Part shown: piece after piece, positions 46,295 through 56,487 of the stretch
Position numbering within the stretch: position 1 is the first letter of the stretch
How the letters are laid out: each line of letters opens with the position of its first letter
Assembly (NCBI RefSeq): GCF_014635725.1
Contig: NZ_BMDJ01000013.1
Coordinates: 26,968-90,967 of the forward strand
Length of the DNA: 64,000 nucleotides
Origin: Pedobacter mendelii
GTDB taxonomy: Bacteria > Bacteroidota > Bacteroidia > Sphingobacteriales > Sphingobacteriaceae
Direction: 5' to 3'
The notes under the pieces: generated by a model
Databases searched by the model: none
The model's input: only the letters and a program-made list of their open reading frames with translations
Told to the model about the DNA's origin: nothing
Position numbers and translations under genes: made by a program

Positions 46295-47527
46295 TTATTC
46301 CAATATCGGACTGAAAGTAAAAATATTCAGTTGTTCCGGAGCCAAAACCTCATCGGCAATCTGAGCAATTTCTTTAGTTGTTACTTTTCTAATTTTCTCA
46401 AAAACCTGTTCCAGAGAATCAATTTTATTATGGTCGATAAGTGTTTTTGCCATCGAAATAATTAAGCCAATTCTATTTTCTTCGCTTAAAGCAATTTGCC
46501 CGATAAATTTGTTTTTAGCTTTTTGTAATTGTATTTCATTCAGCGAATTATCTTTTAATTTCTTCATTTCCTTGAAAATTAAAGACAATGCTTTTTGCTG
46601 TTTGTCTTTATCTGTGCCAAAGTAAATGGAGAAAATTCCGGTATCACTCAAGGGCGAAAAATTAGATTCGACGGTGTAAGCAATTCCGTATTTCTCTCTG
46701 ATTTGAAGATTTAAAACCGAACTCATCCCATTGCCACCAAAATAATTATTCAGTAGCATTAAACCCGCTTTATTTTTATTGTAAGTAGAATAGGTTTGAG
46801 TACCTAAAATGCAGTGCGACTGCATAATTGGCTTGTAAATGGTTGTCGTGGTTGGGTTTAAAACGGCAGGTTTTACTCTGTTTAACGATGGCGAATTCTC
46901 TTCAACATCAGCAAAATGTTTGGTGCCTTTACTTACCACGCTGTTTAAATTGTAATTTCCTAAAACAGCAATTACGATTTCGTTGGTACGATAATTAGCC
47001 TTTCGGAAATTGATGACATCGTTCCTGGTGAAATTGCTTACGGTTTCTATTGTCCCCAGAATATTATTTCCTAAAGCATTTCCGGCAAAAAGCATATCCT
47101 CAAAATCATCATTAATGGCTTCTTCCGGCTGATCCAGATATGATGCAATTTCATCAAGAATAACGCTCTTTTCCTTATCCATTTCATCCTCCGGGAAAGT
47201 AGAATGGAAAATGATATCGTTAAAAAGATCTAATGTTCTATCTAAATAAGGATTTAGGAATGAAGCATGAACGCAAGTATATTCTTTGGTGGTATAAGCA
47301 TTCAAATCTGCACCAACACTTTCTAATCGGTTTAAAATTTGATTAGTACTGCGTTTTTCGGTCCGTTTAAAAATCAGATGCTCTATAAAATGCGCTAAAC
47401 CTGCTTTGCCCGCAGGCTCATCCCGAGAGCCTGTATTGATGATAATGCAAGCGTGTGATATTGCCGAAGCCGATGGCACATGCAGTAAGCGGATGCCGTT
47501 CGGTAAAGTATGAACATTGTATTCCAT
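46295..47527 (-). CDS. M16-family zinc peptidase
   Basis: 410 residues. The inverted zinc motif HFIEH (46-50) lies in AGLAHFIEHLIFKRTEKRS, with the downstream Glu in VILDEIASYLDQPEEAI. The second, non-catalytic M16C domain has GMSSVLNLQIREKYGIAYTVES. Members act as processing peptidases or insulinase-like peptidases. No signal peptide is seen, so it is likely cytoplasmic. Confidence 0.92.
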   Translation of the reverse strand: MEYNVHTLPNGIRLLHVPSASAISHACIIINTGSRDEPAGKAGLAHFIEHLIFKRTEKRSTNQILNRLESVGADLNAYTTKEYTCVHASFLNPYLDRTLDLFNDIIFHSTFPEDEMDKEKSVILDEIASYLDQPEEAINDDFEDMLFAGNALGNNILGTIETVSNFTRNDVINFRKANYRTNEIVIAVLGNYNLNSVVSKGTKHFADVEENSPSLNRVKPAVLNPTTTTIYKPIMQSHCILGTQTYSTYNKNKAGLMLLNNYFGGNGMSSVLNLQIREKYGIAYTVESNFSPLSDTGIFSIYFGTDKDKQQKALSLIFKEMKKLKDNSLNEIQLQKAKNKFIGQIALSEENRIGLIISMAKTLIDHNKIDSLEQVFEKIRKVTTKEIAQIADEVLAPEQLNIFTFSPILE

Positions 47528-47553
47528 TGGAGGGCAAAGATAAGGCTATTTGC

Positions 47554-48006
47554 TTACAATGCCTCTGTATCTGGGTATTGCAATTGTAAAGCGGAAATCA
47601 ATTTATCCTTTGTGGGCCTTTTGAGCACAAGAAAAATAAAATTCACTGCGGCAAACAGTAAAAAGAAAGTATTATGGGTAAGGAAAAGCCCAACTATATT
47701 AAATAATGCGGCACCTTCTAACATAGCGGCACTTATGATAAAAGCGGTTTGATATTGACTGATTTTGGAATCTACATCATCAGAAGTATCAATTTTTGAA
47801 ATCACATTTTTGAAGAAGAAGATACCTGCCGATAGGGTTACTAATCCAACAACAGGAAAAATAGGATTAAATGCAGCTGTTGTAGCTGGGTTGGCATCAA
47901 AAAACATCATTTCTCTATTTAGAAAAATAGTGACTAAAGCGAAAAGAAATACGCCACCGCATAAAGCAAAGTGGATAATTTGGAGTGTTTTTAATTTGGC
48001 ATTCAT
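47554..48006 (-). CDS. Four-helix membrane protein of unknown function
   Basis: About 150 residues from the ATG at 48006; a Met nine codons upstream is the alternative. Four hydrophobic segments are evident (near LIHFALCGGVFLFALVTIF, PIFPVVGLVTLSAGIFFF, AFIISAAMLEGAALFNIVGLF and FFLLFAAVNFIFLVL). It has no recognised domain. It lies 26 bases upstream of the M16 peptidase start on the same strand, so the two may be co-transcribed. Confidence 0.72.
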   Translation of the reverse strand: MNAKLKTLQIIHFALCGGVFLFALVTIFLNREMMFFDANPATTAAFNPIFPVVGLVTLSAGIFFFKNVISKIDTSDDVDSKISQYQTAFIISAAMLEGAALFNIVGLFLTHNTFFLLFAAVNFIFLVLKRPTKDKLISALQLQYPDTEAL

Positions 48007-48153
48007 TATGGTTTTGGAAAGAAATCCTTTCAAAATTATTAAACCACAAAAGAATCAAAAGTAGATTGAAGGACTGAATTTTAACTTTTGTTTTCTTTTG
48101 ATTCTTTTGTGGTAAAATTGGTTCTCTTGTTTTATCTAAATTAGCCTGCTACA

Positions 48154-50307
48154 TTACTTCTCAATCCCCTCCAACGAAAATAAAAATGCCCATCTTAACG
48201 ATACGTCTTTCAAGTAATCGAATCTGCCAGAAGCACCTCCGTGCCCGAAGTCCATATTCGTTTTAAGCAACAACACATTTTTATCGGTTTTCATTGCACG
48301 AAGCTTTGCTACCCATTTCGCAGGCTCAAAGTATTGTACCTGACTATCGTGCAAACCTGTTGTTACCAGCATATTCGGGTAAGCTTTTTTCTCTACATTT
48401 TCATACGGAGAATAGCTTTTCATGTAATCGTATGCATCTTTTTTCTTCGGATTTCCCCATTCATCAAACTCATTTGTAGTTAGCGGAATACTTTCATCAA
48501 GCATAGTATTTATCACATCAACAAAGGGAACGTCTGCAATTACGCCGTTCCATAAATCGGGCGCCAAATTTATAACAGCACCCATTAACAAACCTCCTGC
48601 GCTACCGCCATTAGCATATAAATGACCTTTAGAAGTATATTTTTGGTTAACCAGGTATTCGCCTGCAGCAATAAAATCGGTAAATGTATTTTTCTTTTTC
48701 ATCAACTTACCATCTTCATACCATTGGCGACCCATCTCCTGCCCGCCACGAATATTGGCAATTGCGAAAACGAAGCCCCGGTTAAGCAAACTCAACCGCG
48801 GCGATGAAAAAGTAGCATCAGTACTGGCACCATAAGAGCCGTAAGCATATAGCAACAACGGCGCATTTCCATTCTTCTCGAATCCTTTTTTATAAACCAA
48901 AGCTATAGGGATTTTTGTTCCGTCTTTCGCTGTTGCAAAAACACGTTCCGAGGCATAATCATCAGGGTTGTAACCACCGACAACTTCCTGTTGCTTCATT
49001 AATTTTTTATCCTTTTTCTCTAAATCGTAATCGTAGGTAGAATTTGGCGTTGTTAAAGATGTGTAAGAATACCGCATCATTTTGCCTGTATATTCAGGAT
49101 TTGAGCCTATGCCAGCAGCATAAACAGGTTCATCAAATTTGATGTAATAATCACTACCATCTTTCTTTAAAACACGAAGTTCCGTTAATCCATTTTTGCG
49201 CTCTGATAAAACAAGGTAATCTTTAAATTCTTCACCATTTTCGAGTAAAACATCTTTACGATTCGGAATAACCTCTTTCCAGTTTTCTTTTGCTGTTTTA
49301 TCTAAAGGGCATTCCATCAAACGAAAATTCTTTGCATTCCAATTGGTAACAATGTAAAATTTATCCTCAACCGGCAAAACATCATATAGGACATCCTTAA
49401 ACCTCGGAGAGAAAACCTTAAATGATGCCTCAGGATGGTCGGCATCAATCATTCTATATTCAGAAGTTAATGTTCCTTGCGAGCCTATGAAAATATACTT
49501 ACCGTTTTTCGATTTCATTACACCGATATAATTCGAGTTGTCTTTCTCGTCATAAACCACAACATCGGCTTTAGCATCGGTTCCGAGCACATGTTTTTTA
49601 ATCTTTTCACTCAATAAAGTAACCGGATTTTTCGATGTGTAAAATAATGTTCTATTATCATTTGCCCAGGCAACACTACCTTCTGTATTGGTGATTGCAT
49701 CTTTGTAAATTTCGCCGGTTTCCAGGTTTTTCACCTGAATAGTGTATTGCCTGCGAGAAACTTTATCAATTCCGAATGCTAATAATTTATTATCGGGACT
49801 AACGCTAAAACCAGTTGCACTATAATATGAATGATCTTTTGCTAAGGCATCAACATCTAATAAAATTTCTTCTTTAGCGTTTAAACTTCCTTTTTTACGA
49901 CTGTATTTATAATATTGTTGTCCATCCTCTGTTCGTGTATAATAGAAATAGCCATTTTTGAAAACAGGCACAGATTCATCTTTTTCCTTAATGCGGGCTT
50001 TCATTTCTTTAAACAAATCTGTCTGAAACGTTTCCGTTCCTTTCATCATCGTATCCAGGTATTTATTTTCGGCTTTTAGGTAATCGACAACCTTTGTACT
50101 ATCAGGTCCTTTTTTAAAATAATCAATCATCCAGTAGTAATTATCCACCACAGTATCACCATGAATAATTCGTTTATGCGGATTTATTTCGGCTATTGGC
50201 GGTTTAGCATTTGGCCATTTAATAGGTTTCATTTCTTCTCTTTTGGGGTTGTTACAAGCTGAAAATGCTCCTAATAAAATCAGCGAGGGTAAAATACGTT
50301 TCATCAT
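48154..50307 (-). CDS. ptrB: Oligopeptidase B-like S9 peptidase (lipoprotein)
   Basis: 717 residues. The N-terminal signal ends in FSAC (Cys18), a lipobox, so it is likely membrane-anchored. A beta-propeller (about 70-450) precedes the alpha/beta hydrolase. The catalytic triad is Ser569 in GGSAGG, Asp654 in TTGLHDSQV, and His689 in FGHGG. RGGQEMGRQWYEDGKLMKKKN is the typical PtrB segment. It should cleave short peptides after basic residues, probably in the periplasm. Confidence 0.92.
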   Translation of the reverse strand: MMKRILPSLILLGAFSACNNPKREEMKPIKWPNAKPPIAEINPHKRIIHGDTVVDNYYWMIDYFKKGPDSTKVVDYLKAENKYLDTMMKGTETFQTDLFKEMKARIKEKDESVPVFKNGYFYYTRTEDGQQYYKYSRKKGSLNAKEEILLDVDALAKDHSYYSATGFSVSPDNKLLAFGIDKVSRRQYTIQVKNLETGEIYKDAITNTEGSVAWANDNRTLFYTSKNPVTLLSEKIKKHVLGTDAKADVVVYDEKDNSNYIGVMKSKNGKYIFIGSQGTLTSEYRMIDADHPEASFKVFSPRFKDVLYDVLPVEDKFYIVTNWNAKNFRLMECPLDKTAKENWKEVIPNRKDVLLENGEEFKDYLVLSERKNGLTELRVLKKDGSDYYIKFDEPVYAAGIGSNPEYTGKMMRYSYTSLTTPNSTYDYDLEKKDKKLMKQQEVVGGYNPDDYASERVFATAKDGTKIPIALVYKKGFEKNGNAPLLLYAYGSYGASTDATFSSPRLSLLNRGFVFAIANIRGGQEMGRQWYEDGKLMKKKNTFTDFIAAGEYLVNQKYTSKGHLYANGGSAGGLLMGAVINLAPDLWNGVIADVPFVDVINTMLDESIPLTTNEFDEWGNPKKKDAYDYMKSYSPYENVEKKAYPNMLVTTGLHDSQVQYFEPAKWVAKLRAMKTDKNVLLLKTNMDFGHGGASGRFDYLKDVSLRWAFLFSLEGIEK

Positions 50308-50540
50308 GGTGGTTTGATTGAGGTTGATGCAATTTAATGAATTTTTATTATAGATTGATTTGAAAATGAATGGTTCGCTTTTTCATGGAGGGCTACAGAC
50401 CCACTTTACTATTGCCGCGAAAAGCGGAATTCTTACAATCGGGTTTATTGAATAAAAGATTGTGGCTAAATAACCACCGCCTTAAAAACCTTATAGGTTT
50501 AATAAAAATAGATGGTAAATTGCCACATCAAATAGTTGTG

Positions 50541-51620
50541 ATGAAATTAGGGTATAAAAAAATAGTTGTTAAAGTTGGTTCCAATGTAATTACACAAGCG
50601 AACGGTTTGCCGGATGAATATCGAATTCAGCATTTGGTAAACCAATTGGCTGAAATTAAAAAGCATGGCATAGAAGTGATTTTGGTTTCTTCAGGAGCTG
50701 TTGCTTCTGGCAGGAGTTTAATCAAGGTTTCCGAAAAACAAGATGCAGTTACTACCCGGCAATTATTGGCTGCCATTGGTCAGGTAAAACTGATTAATAC
50801 TTACGCTAGTTTCTTTGAGCCACATAAAATTAAATGTGCTCAGGTTTTGGTTACTAAAGAAGATTTTCGCGATAGGGCACATTACCTAAACATGAAAAAC
50901 TGCATGCAAATTTTGCTTCAAAACGAAGTGATCCCTGTAGTAAATGAAAACGATGTTGTGTCTGTAACCGAATTAATGTTTACTGATAACGATGAGTTAG
51001 CTGGCTTAATTGCCTCAATGTTAAATGCTGATGCACTTGTTATTTTATCAAACGTAAACGGAATTTACAATGGCGACCCCAAAATTCCAGGCTCTGAAGT
51101 GATTGAGGAAATATCCGGCTCCGTTTCAAATCTCGCATCATTTATACAAACCGGTAAATCGCAATTTGGTCGTGGTGGAATGGTTACAAAATCTACAATG
51201 GCACAAAAAGTGGCCAAGCTTGGAATAACCGTTCACATTGCAAACGGAACAACTGATAATGTTCTAACAGCTCTGCTTAACCAGAATTTGGTTCATACAC
51301 GTTTCGTTCCCGAGAAAATTAAATCAGGCAAAAAGAAATGGATTGCCCATTCAGAAACCGCAGCAACAGGTACTGTGAAATTGAACGACGGAGCGAAAAA
51401 TGTGTTAACATCAGGCAAGGCAACAAGCTTATTACCCGTTGGAATTATTGAGATACAAACTGATTTTTTAAAAGGCGATATCATTAAAATTATTGATGAG
51501 CAAAACCAGTTAATTGGTTTGGGTATTGCAGAATACAGTTCAGACAAGGCTAGGGAAAGAATCGGGCAGAAAAAACAAAAAGCGTTGGTACACTATGATT
51601 ATTTTTACTCGGCCATTTAA
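50541..51620 (+). CDS. proB: Glutamate 5-kinase
   Basis: 359 residues from the ATG at 50541, which gives the family start (MKLGYKKIVVKVGSNVIT). A 57-codon in-frame extension to 50370 reads through repeat-like DNA and is rejected. The amino-acid kinase domain has KVGSNVIT, ILVSSGAVASGR and FTDNDELAGLIASMLNADAL. A C-terminal PUA domain (about 275-359) is present. It phosphorylates glutamate in proline synthesis. proA follows after 91 bases. Confidence 0.95.
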   Translation: MKLGYKKIVVKVGSNVITQANGLPDEYRIQHLVNQLAEIKKHGIEVILVSSGAVASGRSLIKVSEKQDAVTTRQLLAAIGQVKLINTYASFFEPHKIKCAQVLVTKEDFRDRAHYLNMKNCMQILLQNEVIPVVNENDVVSVTELMFTDNDELAGLIASMLNADALVILSNVNGIYNGDPKIPGSEVIEEISGSVSNLASFIQTGKSQFGRGGMVTKSTMAQKVAKLGITVHIANGTTDNVLTALLNQNLVHTRFVPEKIKSGKKKWIAHSETAATGTVKLNDGAKNVLTSGKATSLLPVGIIEIQTDFLKGDIIKIIDEQNQLIGLGIAEYSSDKARERIGQKKQKALVHYDYFYSAI

Positions 51621-51711
51621 AATATCTAACCACAGAGAATACAAAGAAAAAAGAATAGAGAAACACGGAGTTAAATATTGATACTTTATACTAACGACTT
51701 GATACTAACAA

Positions 51712-52959
51712 ATGGACTACGAACACTATTTCGAAAAGGCAAAACAAGCTACCCGCACCATGATTAGCCTGAGCAAAGAAACAACCAATAAGGTTTTAGC
51801 AGATTTAGCCGAAGCCTTGGTTTTACATGCACCAGAAATTTTGGCTGAAAATGAAAAAGATTTAGCCAAAATGCCCATCGAAGACTCAAAATATGATAGG
51901 CTTAAACTAACCGAACAACGCATTGCAGATATTGCTAACGATGTGAAGAACGTAGTAAAATTAGCCAGTCCATTAGATGAAATTCTTTCAGATAAAACCT
52001 TAGAAAATAAACTTCAAATCCAAAAAATTCGTGTTCCACTTGGTGTGGTTGGTGTGATTTATGAGGCTCGGCCGAATGTTACCACCGATGTTTTTTCGCT
52101 TTGTTTTAAAACCGGAAATGTTGCCGTTTTAAAAGGTGGAAGTGATGCCGAATTTTCGAACCTTGCCATCACAAAAGTAATTCATGAGGTTTTACAGAAA
52201 CATGAAATTAGCCCAAATGTTTTAAACTTATTGCCGGCAGAACGTGCTGCAACCGAAGCATTATTAAATGCAAGAGGTTTTGTTGATGTTCTAATTCCAA
52301 GAGGAAGTCAATCTCTGATTAATTATGTTCGCGAAAATAGCAAAATCCCTGTAATTGAAACAGGAGCAGGAATTGTACACACTTATTTCGATGAATCAGG
52401 TGATTTAGAAAAAGGTAAAGCCATTATTTTTAATGCCAAAACCAGAAGAGTTAGCGTATGTAACGCGCTGGATTGCGTATTGGTTAACCAAAACAGATTA
52501 GCTGATTTGGCTGAACTTTTATCGCCTTTGGCTGATGGAAAAGTTGAGCTTTTTGCCGATGAAAAAAGTTTCGAAATTTTAAAATCTTCTTATCCTGCCG
52601 AACTTTTAAATCAAGCAACAGAACAACATTTTGGAACAGAATTTTTATCGTTAAAACTAGCGGTTAAAATTGTTCATGATTTCGATGCTGCCTTAAATCA
52701 CATCGCAGATTATAGCTCTAAACACAGCGAAGCAATAATCTCAGAAGATGCGGAAAACATCACTCGGTTTTTAAACGAAGTAGATGCCGCTGCAGTTTAC
52801 GCCAATGCATCAACAGGATTTACGGATGGCGCACAATTTGGTTTGGGTGCAGAAATTGGAATTAGCACACAAAAACTTCACGCCCGCGGGCCAATGGGTT
52901 TGGAAGAGTTAACGAGTTATAAATGGGTAGTGCGGGGTAATGGGCAGGTGAGGACGTAG
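51712..52959 (+). CDS. proA: Gamma-glutamyl phosphate reductase
   Basis: 415 residues, family length. It has an aldehyde-dehydrogenase fold with IYEARPNVTTDVFSLCFK, the catalytic Cys250 in RRVSVCNALD, and the C-terminal GFTDGAQFGLGAEIGISTQKLHARGPMGL. It reduces glutamyl phosphate from ProB to the semialdehyde. Confidence 0.97.
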   Translation: MDYEHYFEKAKQATRTMISLSKETTNKVLADLAEALVLHAPEILAENEKDLAKMPIEDSKYDRLKLTEQRIADIANDVKNVVKLASPLDEILSDKTLENKLQIQKIRVPLGVVGVIYEARPNVTTDVFSLCFKTGNVAVLKGGSDAEFSNLAITKVIHEVLQKHEISPNVLNLLPAERAATEALLNARGFVDVLIPRGSQSLINYVRENSKIPVIETGAGIVHTYFDESGDLEKGKAIIFNAKTRRVSVCNALDCVLVNQNRLADLAELLSPLADGKVELFADEKSFEILKSSYPAELLNQATEQHFGTEFLSLKLAVKIVHDFDAALNHIADYSSKHSEAIISEDAENITRFLNEVDAAAVYANASTGFTDGAQFGLGAEIGISTQKLHARGPMGLEELTSYKWVVRGNGQVRT

Positions 52960-52969
52960 CCTCGTTTAC

Positions 52970-53089
52970 TGTCATTCTGAATGCAATGAAGAATCCGCAA
53001 GCGATCAAAGACTGATATTAATTTATTGAACCATTTCTCGTCATTTGGTGCAACTATGTAGGAAATTCTTCGCTTCGCTCATAATGACA
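52970..53089. repeat. REP-like imperfect palindrome
   Basis: The left arm begins TGTCATTCTGAATGCAATGA and the right arm ends CTTCGCTCATAATGACA. The arms are imperfect complements across about 27 bases with a roughly 65-base centre. It lies between convergent genes and is the same type as 46187-46273. Confidence 0.65.
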
Positions 53090-53096
53090 ATTGAGA

Positions 53097-54479
53097 CTAA
53101 ATCTCAAAAACCTCACCTCTTTCTGGTGCTACTACATTAAAGCCATCTTCCTGCAAAGCTGCGGTTAAGCTTTGTAAACTTTTATCTTCACCATGAACCA
53201 GGAAAACCTTTTTTGGCTGACCGGTTTGTTTTACCGTTCTTACCAAATCATCGTGGTCGCCGTGGCCGCTAAGTAAATCCGTTTGGCGAATGGTAGCATA
53301 AACCATCATTTCACGATCTTTTATTCGCACGATAGGCGCACCACTTAAAAGTTTATAACCTAAAGTTCCTTTGGCACAATAGCCAATAAAAAGAATGGTA
53401 CAGTAGTAGTTTTGAATATTATAGTACAGATGGTCTTGTATACGTCCGCCCTCTAACATGCCGGCTGAGGAAATAATAATGCAAGGGTCGAAATAGTTAG
53501 AAACATCTTTACTTTCTTTCATGGTTTGAACATAAGCCAGGTGCTCAAATTCAAATTCATCACCCATGGTTTTATAAAAATCTTTTGCTTCCTGATTAAC
53601 CAGGTTATGGTGTTTTCTGTAGACATCAGTTGCTTGTATTGCCATGGGGCTATCTACAAAAATTTGAACAGGTGGTAACAGTTTCTTAGTAAAGATTTGG
53701 TTCAATGCAAAAACAAGAGATTGTGTTCTGCCGATACTAAAAGCAGGAATTATCAATCGGCCCGGGCTTTTAATGCAGGCTTCCTCAATTTCCTTTACCA
53801 ATCGTTCTTCTAAAGTTTGGTTTTTGGTGTGGTAGCGTCCGCCATAGGTAGATTCGCAAACAAAATAATCTACTTCTGGAATAGGCTCGGGCTTTACCAG
53901 AACAGGATAATGTTCTCTGCCGATATCGCCCGAGAAAGCAATTTTCTTTTCTTCGCCGTTATCGTTAATGGTTAAAACAGCAGCTGCGGCACCCAATAAA
54001 TGGCCAACAGGTATAAAAGTTAAACTGATATCACCATTTATCTTAAAAGGTTTATTAAAATTTATGGTAACAAAACGGTCTATGGTATCCATAACATGCT
54101 TGTGCAGATACAAAGGTTTTGGTCCGCTGAAATTTCCACGTTTTGTACGCGGTTTTCTACCCTGTTTCCTTAAAAAAAGTTCAACTGAATCGAATAATAA
54201 TATTGAAGCTAAATCAGCCGTTGGTGGTGTACAAAGCACTTGCCCTTCAAAGCCCATGCGTACCAATGTAGGCAAGTTGCCAGAATGATCTATATGTGCA
54301 TGCGTTAAAATTACTAGGTTAATGCTTACCGGATCAAAAGGAAATTCTTGGTTTTCCTCTTGATAGGTTTCTTTTTCATAATCTAAGCCGCAATCTATCA
54401 GTATTTTATAATGCCCAACTTCGAGCAGGTGCATACTTCCTGTTACTTGTTGCGCAGCGCCCCAAAACGTTAACTTCAT
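53097..54479 (-). CDS. MBL-fold RNA-processing exonuclease (beta-CASP/RMMBL family)
   Basis: 460 residues from the ATG at 54479, which starts at the conserved MKLTFWGAAQQVTGS; an extension to 54545 has no family similarity. The metallo-beta-lactamase motif is THAHIDHSGNLP (59-70). The beta-CASP insert includes PAFSIGRTQ, IFVDSPMA and ISSAGMLEGGRI. The RMMBL end has LSGHGDHDDLV and FLVHGE. Related proteins cleave RNA in mRNA decay or 3' processing. Substrate here is unproven. Confidence 0.9.
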   Translation of the reverse strand: MKLTFWGAAQQVTGSMHLLEVGHYKILIDCGLDYEKETYQEENQEFPFDPVSINLVILTHAHIDHSGNLPTLVRMGFEGQVLCTPPTADLASILLFDSVELFLRKQGRKPRTKRGNFSGPKPLYLHKHVMDTIDRFVTINFNKPFKINGDISLTFIPVGHLLGAAAAVLTINDNGEEKKIAFSGDIGREHYPVLVKPEPIPEVDYFVCESTYGGRYHTKNQTLEERLVKEIEEACIKSPGRLIIPAFSIGRTQSLVFALNQIFTKKLLPPVQIFVDSPMAIQATDVYRKHHNLVNQEAKDFYKTMGDEFEFEHLAYVQTMKESKDVSNYFDPCIIISSAGMLEGGRIQDHLYYNIQNYYCTILFIGYCAKGTLGYKLLSGAPIVRIKDREMMVYATIRQTDLLSGHGDHDDLVRTVKQTGQPKKVFLVHGEDKSLQSLTAALQEDGFNVVAPERGEVFEI

Positions 54480-54650
54480 CTTTCTTTCTGTAGGGTAAAT
54501 TGTTTGGTGTAAAGTAGTACAATTGCCTGAATTTTTAAACAACAAGAAGTAATTTTTTGGTTAGCGGCTGTCGCAATTTTCAATTTTAAAGAATCTATGT
54601 TTCAGATTATTTTTTTGTAAAGCAATTGCAGTAGATTTTTCGTTAAACCT

Positions 54651-54711
54651 GTCCCGCCATTTGCTATAGCCCCAATAGAAAAAATCGGGGGCTACCGCTT
54701 CTGTCGGGTTT
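54651..54711 (+). repeat. Dispersed intergenic repeat, copy 2
   Basis: A 61-base block starting GTCCCGCCATTTGCTATAGC and ending CTGTCGGGTTT. It matches the reverse complement of 20184-20243 except for a handful of bases. Confidence 0.7.
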
Positions 54712-54900
54712 GGGTGGCACAGTTGGCGGTGCTATTTTCGGCTATGTGCTTAACCATAGTTCATAAACCCGATTGCAGCGGAAACCAAAAGCTTTTTCTG
54801 ATTTTGTTGAAGCAAAAAGCGGGGCTGCAGGCATCCAAGAAAACAGAACCGTTCATTTTCAAATCCTTAATCGGGAACTAATTTTAATATTTTAAAGCCT

Positions 54901-54908
54901 TATCTTTG
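54901..54908 (+). promoter_or_regulatory. Bacteroidota -7 promoter motif
   Basis: TATCTTTG is a full match to TAnnTTTG, 16 bases before the ATG of the small acidic protein. Confidence 0.5.
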
Positions 54909-54924
54909 AAGAAAAACATTAGCA

Positions 54925-55179
54925 ATGCAAGAACCATTTGATATAGAAATAGGCCCAACAAATTATTCGGTTTTTCCTGAGGGAAATGATTCATACACCA
55001 TTTTTAAAGATGGCAGAGAGTACATCCAGATTCAGAAAGATACATCTTCGATTTGGTTAAAGATGGATTACAAAACTGAACTTCCAATTTTTGAGGAGGA
55101 TGAAGAAGTGAATGCGATTGGGCAGGCAATTGAAAAATATGTGCCTGAAGAAGAGGATGATGAGGAGGAGGAATTGTAG
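54925..55179 (+). CDS. Small acidic protein of unknown function
   Basis: 84 residues. The first 60 are a compact beta-rich sequence (YSVFPEGNDSYTIFKDGREY, SIWLKMDY). The C-terminus is a run of Glu and Asp (EEEDDEEEEL). A -7 promoter motif lies 16 bases upstream and a terminator 21 bases downstream, which supports a real gene. No known domain is recognised. A cytoplasmic location is inferred from the absence of a signal. Confidence 0.7.
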   Translation: MQEPFDIEIGPTNYSVFPEGNDSYTIFKDGREYIQIQKDTSSIWLKMDYKTELPIFEEDEEVNAIGQAIEKYVPEEEDDEEEEL

Positions 55180-55586
55180 CAAAAAAACTAGATTTTAGAC
55201 TGCTCCCAAAAAGTTACACAAAATTTGGGGGCATTTTTATTGCAAAAAACGGAAAGCACGAAATAGAATTTCATAACTGATTGCACGTAAGCGAAATATA
55301 CAACTGATCTTACCAAATTCAGGTATCAGATATGCTGGAAGATGCGTTTAAAATGCTAAAAGAAAACCAAAGGATTGCTTTACACCATCAAATCAGAGAT
55401 CTCATAATTGAGAAATATGCTTTTATTGACTAGTTTAGTTGAAAAAAGGCATAAATGAAAATATCAGTTACTATGGTAACAAGATGAGCAAATTTAGTCT
55501 AAATAGAATGAGCCCGATAAACATCGAGCTCAAACATTAATTAATTTTTAATTTTGCCCAGCCTTAAATGGGGTTAGTTCAGAATA
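55180..55586. other. Intergenic region with a terminator and a possible gene remnant
   Basis: 407 bases. After the terminator there is a short open frame ending at 55432 (MLEDAFKMLKENQRIALHHQ onward) that looks like helical coding sequence without an upstream start, perhaps a gene remnant. A weak stem TGAGC...GCTCA near 55509-55532 may terminate the reverse-strand gene. Confidence 0.35.
55201..55240 (+). terminator. Intrinsic terminator
   Basis: A 10-bp stem with one G-U pair (55201-55210 with 55224-55233) followed by a T run, after the small acidic protein gene. Confidence 0.75.
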
Positions 55587-56330
55587 TTAAGCTTCTGCAA
55601 CTTCTAAAGTTAAAGCTTCGTCAACTAAAATACGTCCGCAATGTTCGCAAACGATAATTTTTTTACGTTGACGGATATCTAACTGGCGTTGAGGTGGAAT
55701 CTGGTTGAAACATCCCGAACAAGAATCGCGATCGATAGTTACAACAGCTAAGCCATTAACGGCATTTTTGCGTAAACGTTTATAAGCAATTAATAATCGC
55801 TCATCAATCGTTGGCTCAGCTTTATCCGCTTTCTTTTGTAAGTCCTGCTCTTCCTTTTCAGTTTCTGCAGTAATTACATCCAATTCGCTTTTTTTAACTT
55901 CTAAATCTTTCTTTCTACCTTCTAACTCTGCTTTTGCGGCTTCGAAGATTTCGGTTTTTGAAGTGATTTCGAAACCATGTTCTTTGATTTTCTTTTCAGA
56001 AACCTGGATATCTAACCCTTGAATTTCAATTTCCTTAGTTAAAGCATCGTATTCACGATTATTTTTAACTTCTTTTAATTGAGTATCGTATCTTTTTATA
56101 CCTGCTTGAGCATCTTTAATCGTGTTTTTACGGGTTACGATAGAATCTTCAAGATCATCAAGTTCTGCCTTAATTTTCTGAATTCTGGTTTCTAATCCTA
56201 AAACATCATCCTCAAGGTCGGCAACTTCCATTGGTAATTCACCTCTAACCTGGCGGATTTTATCAATTTTTGTGTGGATATTTTGTAATTCGTATAAAGC
56301 TTTTAGCTTCTGTTCTACGGTTTGTTCCAT
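55587..56330 (-). CDS. C4-type zinc-ribbon coiled-coil protein
   Basis: 247 residues. A long coiled coil (about 1-190, heptads rich in Glu, Lys and Leu) ends in a zinc ribbon: Cys204 and Cys207 (CSGC), then Cys228 and Cys231 (CEHC). It belongs to the CT398-like family, which in many Bacteroidota lies beside a Nif3-like gene. That partner is not present on either side within this window. Function is unknown. This is the last core-type gene before the accessory island. Confidence 0.85.
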   Translation of the reverse strand: MEQTVEQKLKALYELQNIHTKIDKIRQVRGELPMEVADLEDDVLGLETRIQKIKAELDDLEDSIVTRKNTIKDAQAGIKRYDTQLKEVKNNREYDALTKEIEIQGLDIQVSEKKIKEHGFEITSKTEIFEAAKAELEGRKKDLEVKKSELDVITAETEKEEQDLQKKADKAEPTIDERLLIAYKRLRKNAVNGLAVVTIDRDSCSGCFNQIPPQRQLDIRQRKKIIVCEHCGRILVDEALTLEVAEA

Positions 56331-56487
56331 TAAAACAAGTAATTTATGGGTGTAATATTATTATTCTAATTATCAAGCATTTACACACTTGGGCTATACT
56401 TATGGGACTAGATTTGGGACTAAATACAACATATATTGTACTATTAATCACCAGTAGAGTCCTTTGGTAAAGTTTGCAAAGATATGA

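Larger units (their letters stand above)
54480..54924. other. Intergenic region with dispersed repeat
   Basis: 445 bases without a credible gene. It contains a GC-richer repeat copy (54651-54711). Downstream of it there is further similar low-AT sequence with AAACCCGATTGCAGCGG (near 54765), whose complement recurs in part near 50440. The right end has a -7 promoter motif. Confidence 0.55.

Noticed and set aside
50370..50540. N-terminal extension of ProB
   Set aside because: The 57 extra codons do not match the family and pass through repeat-like DNA; the ATG at 50541 gives the conserved start.
55306..55432. Gene remnant with helical composition
   Set aside because: It has no start, no recognised family and only about 42 codons; kept as a note in the intergenic entry.
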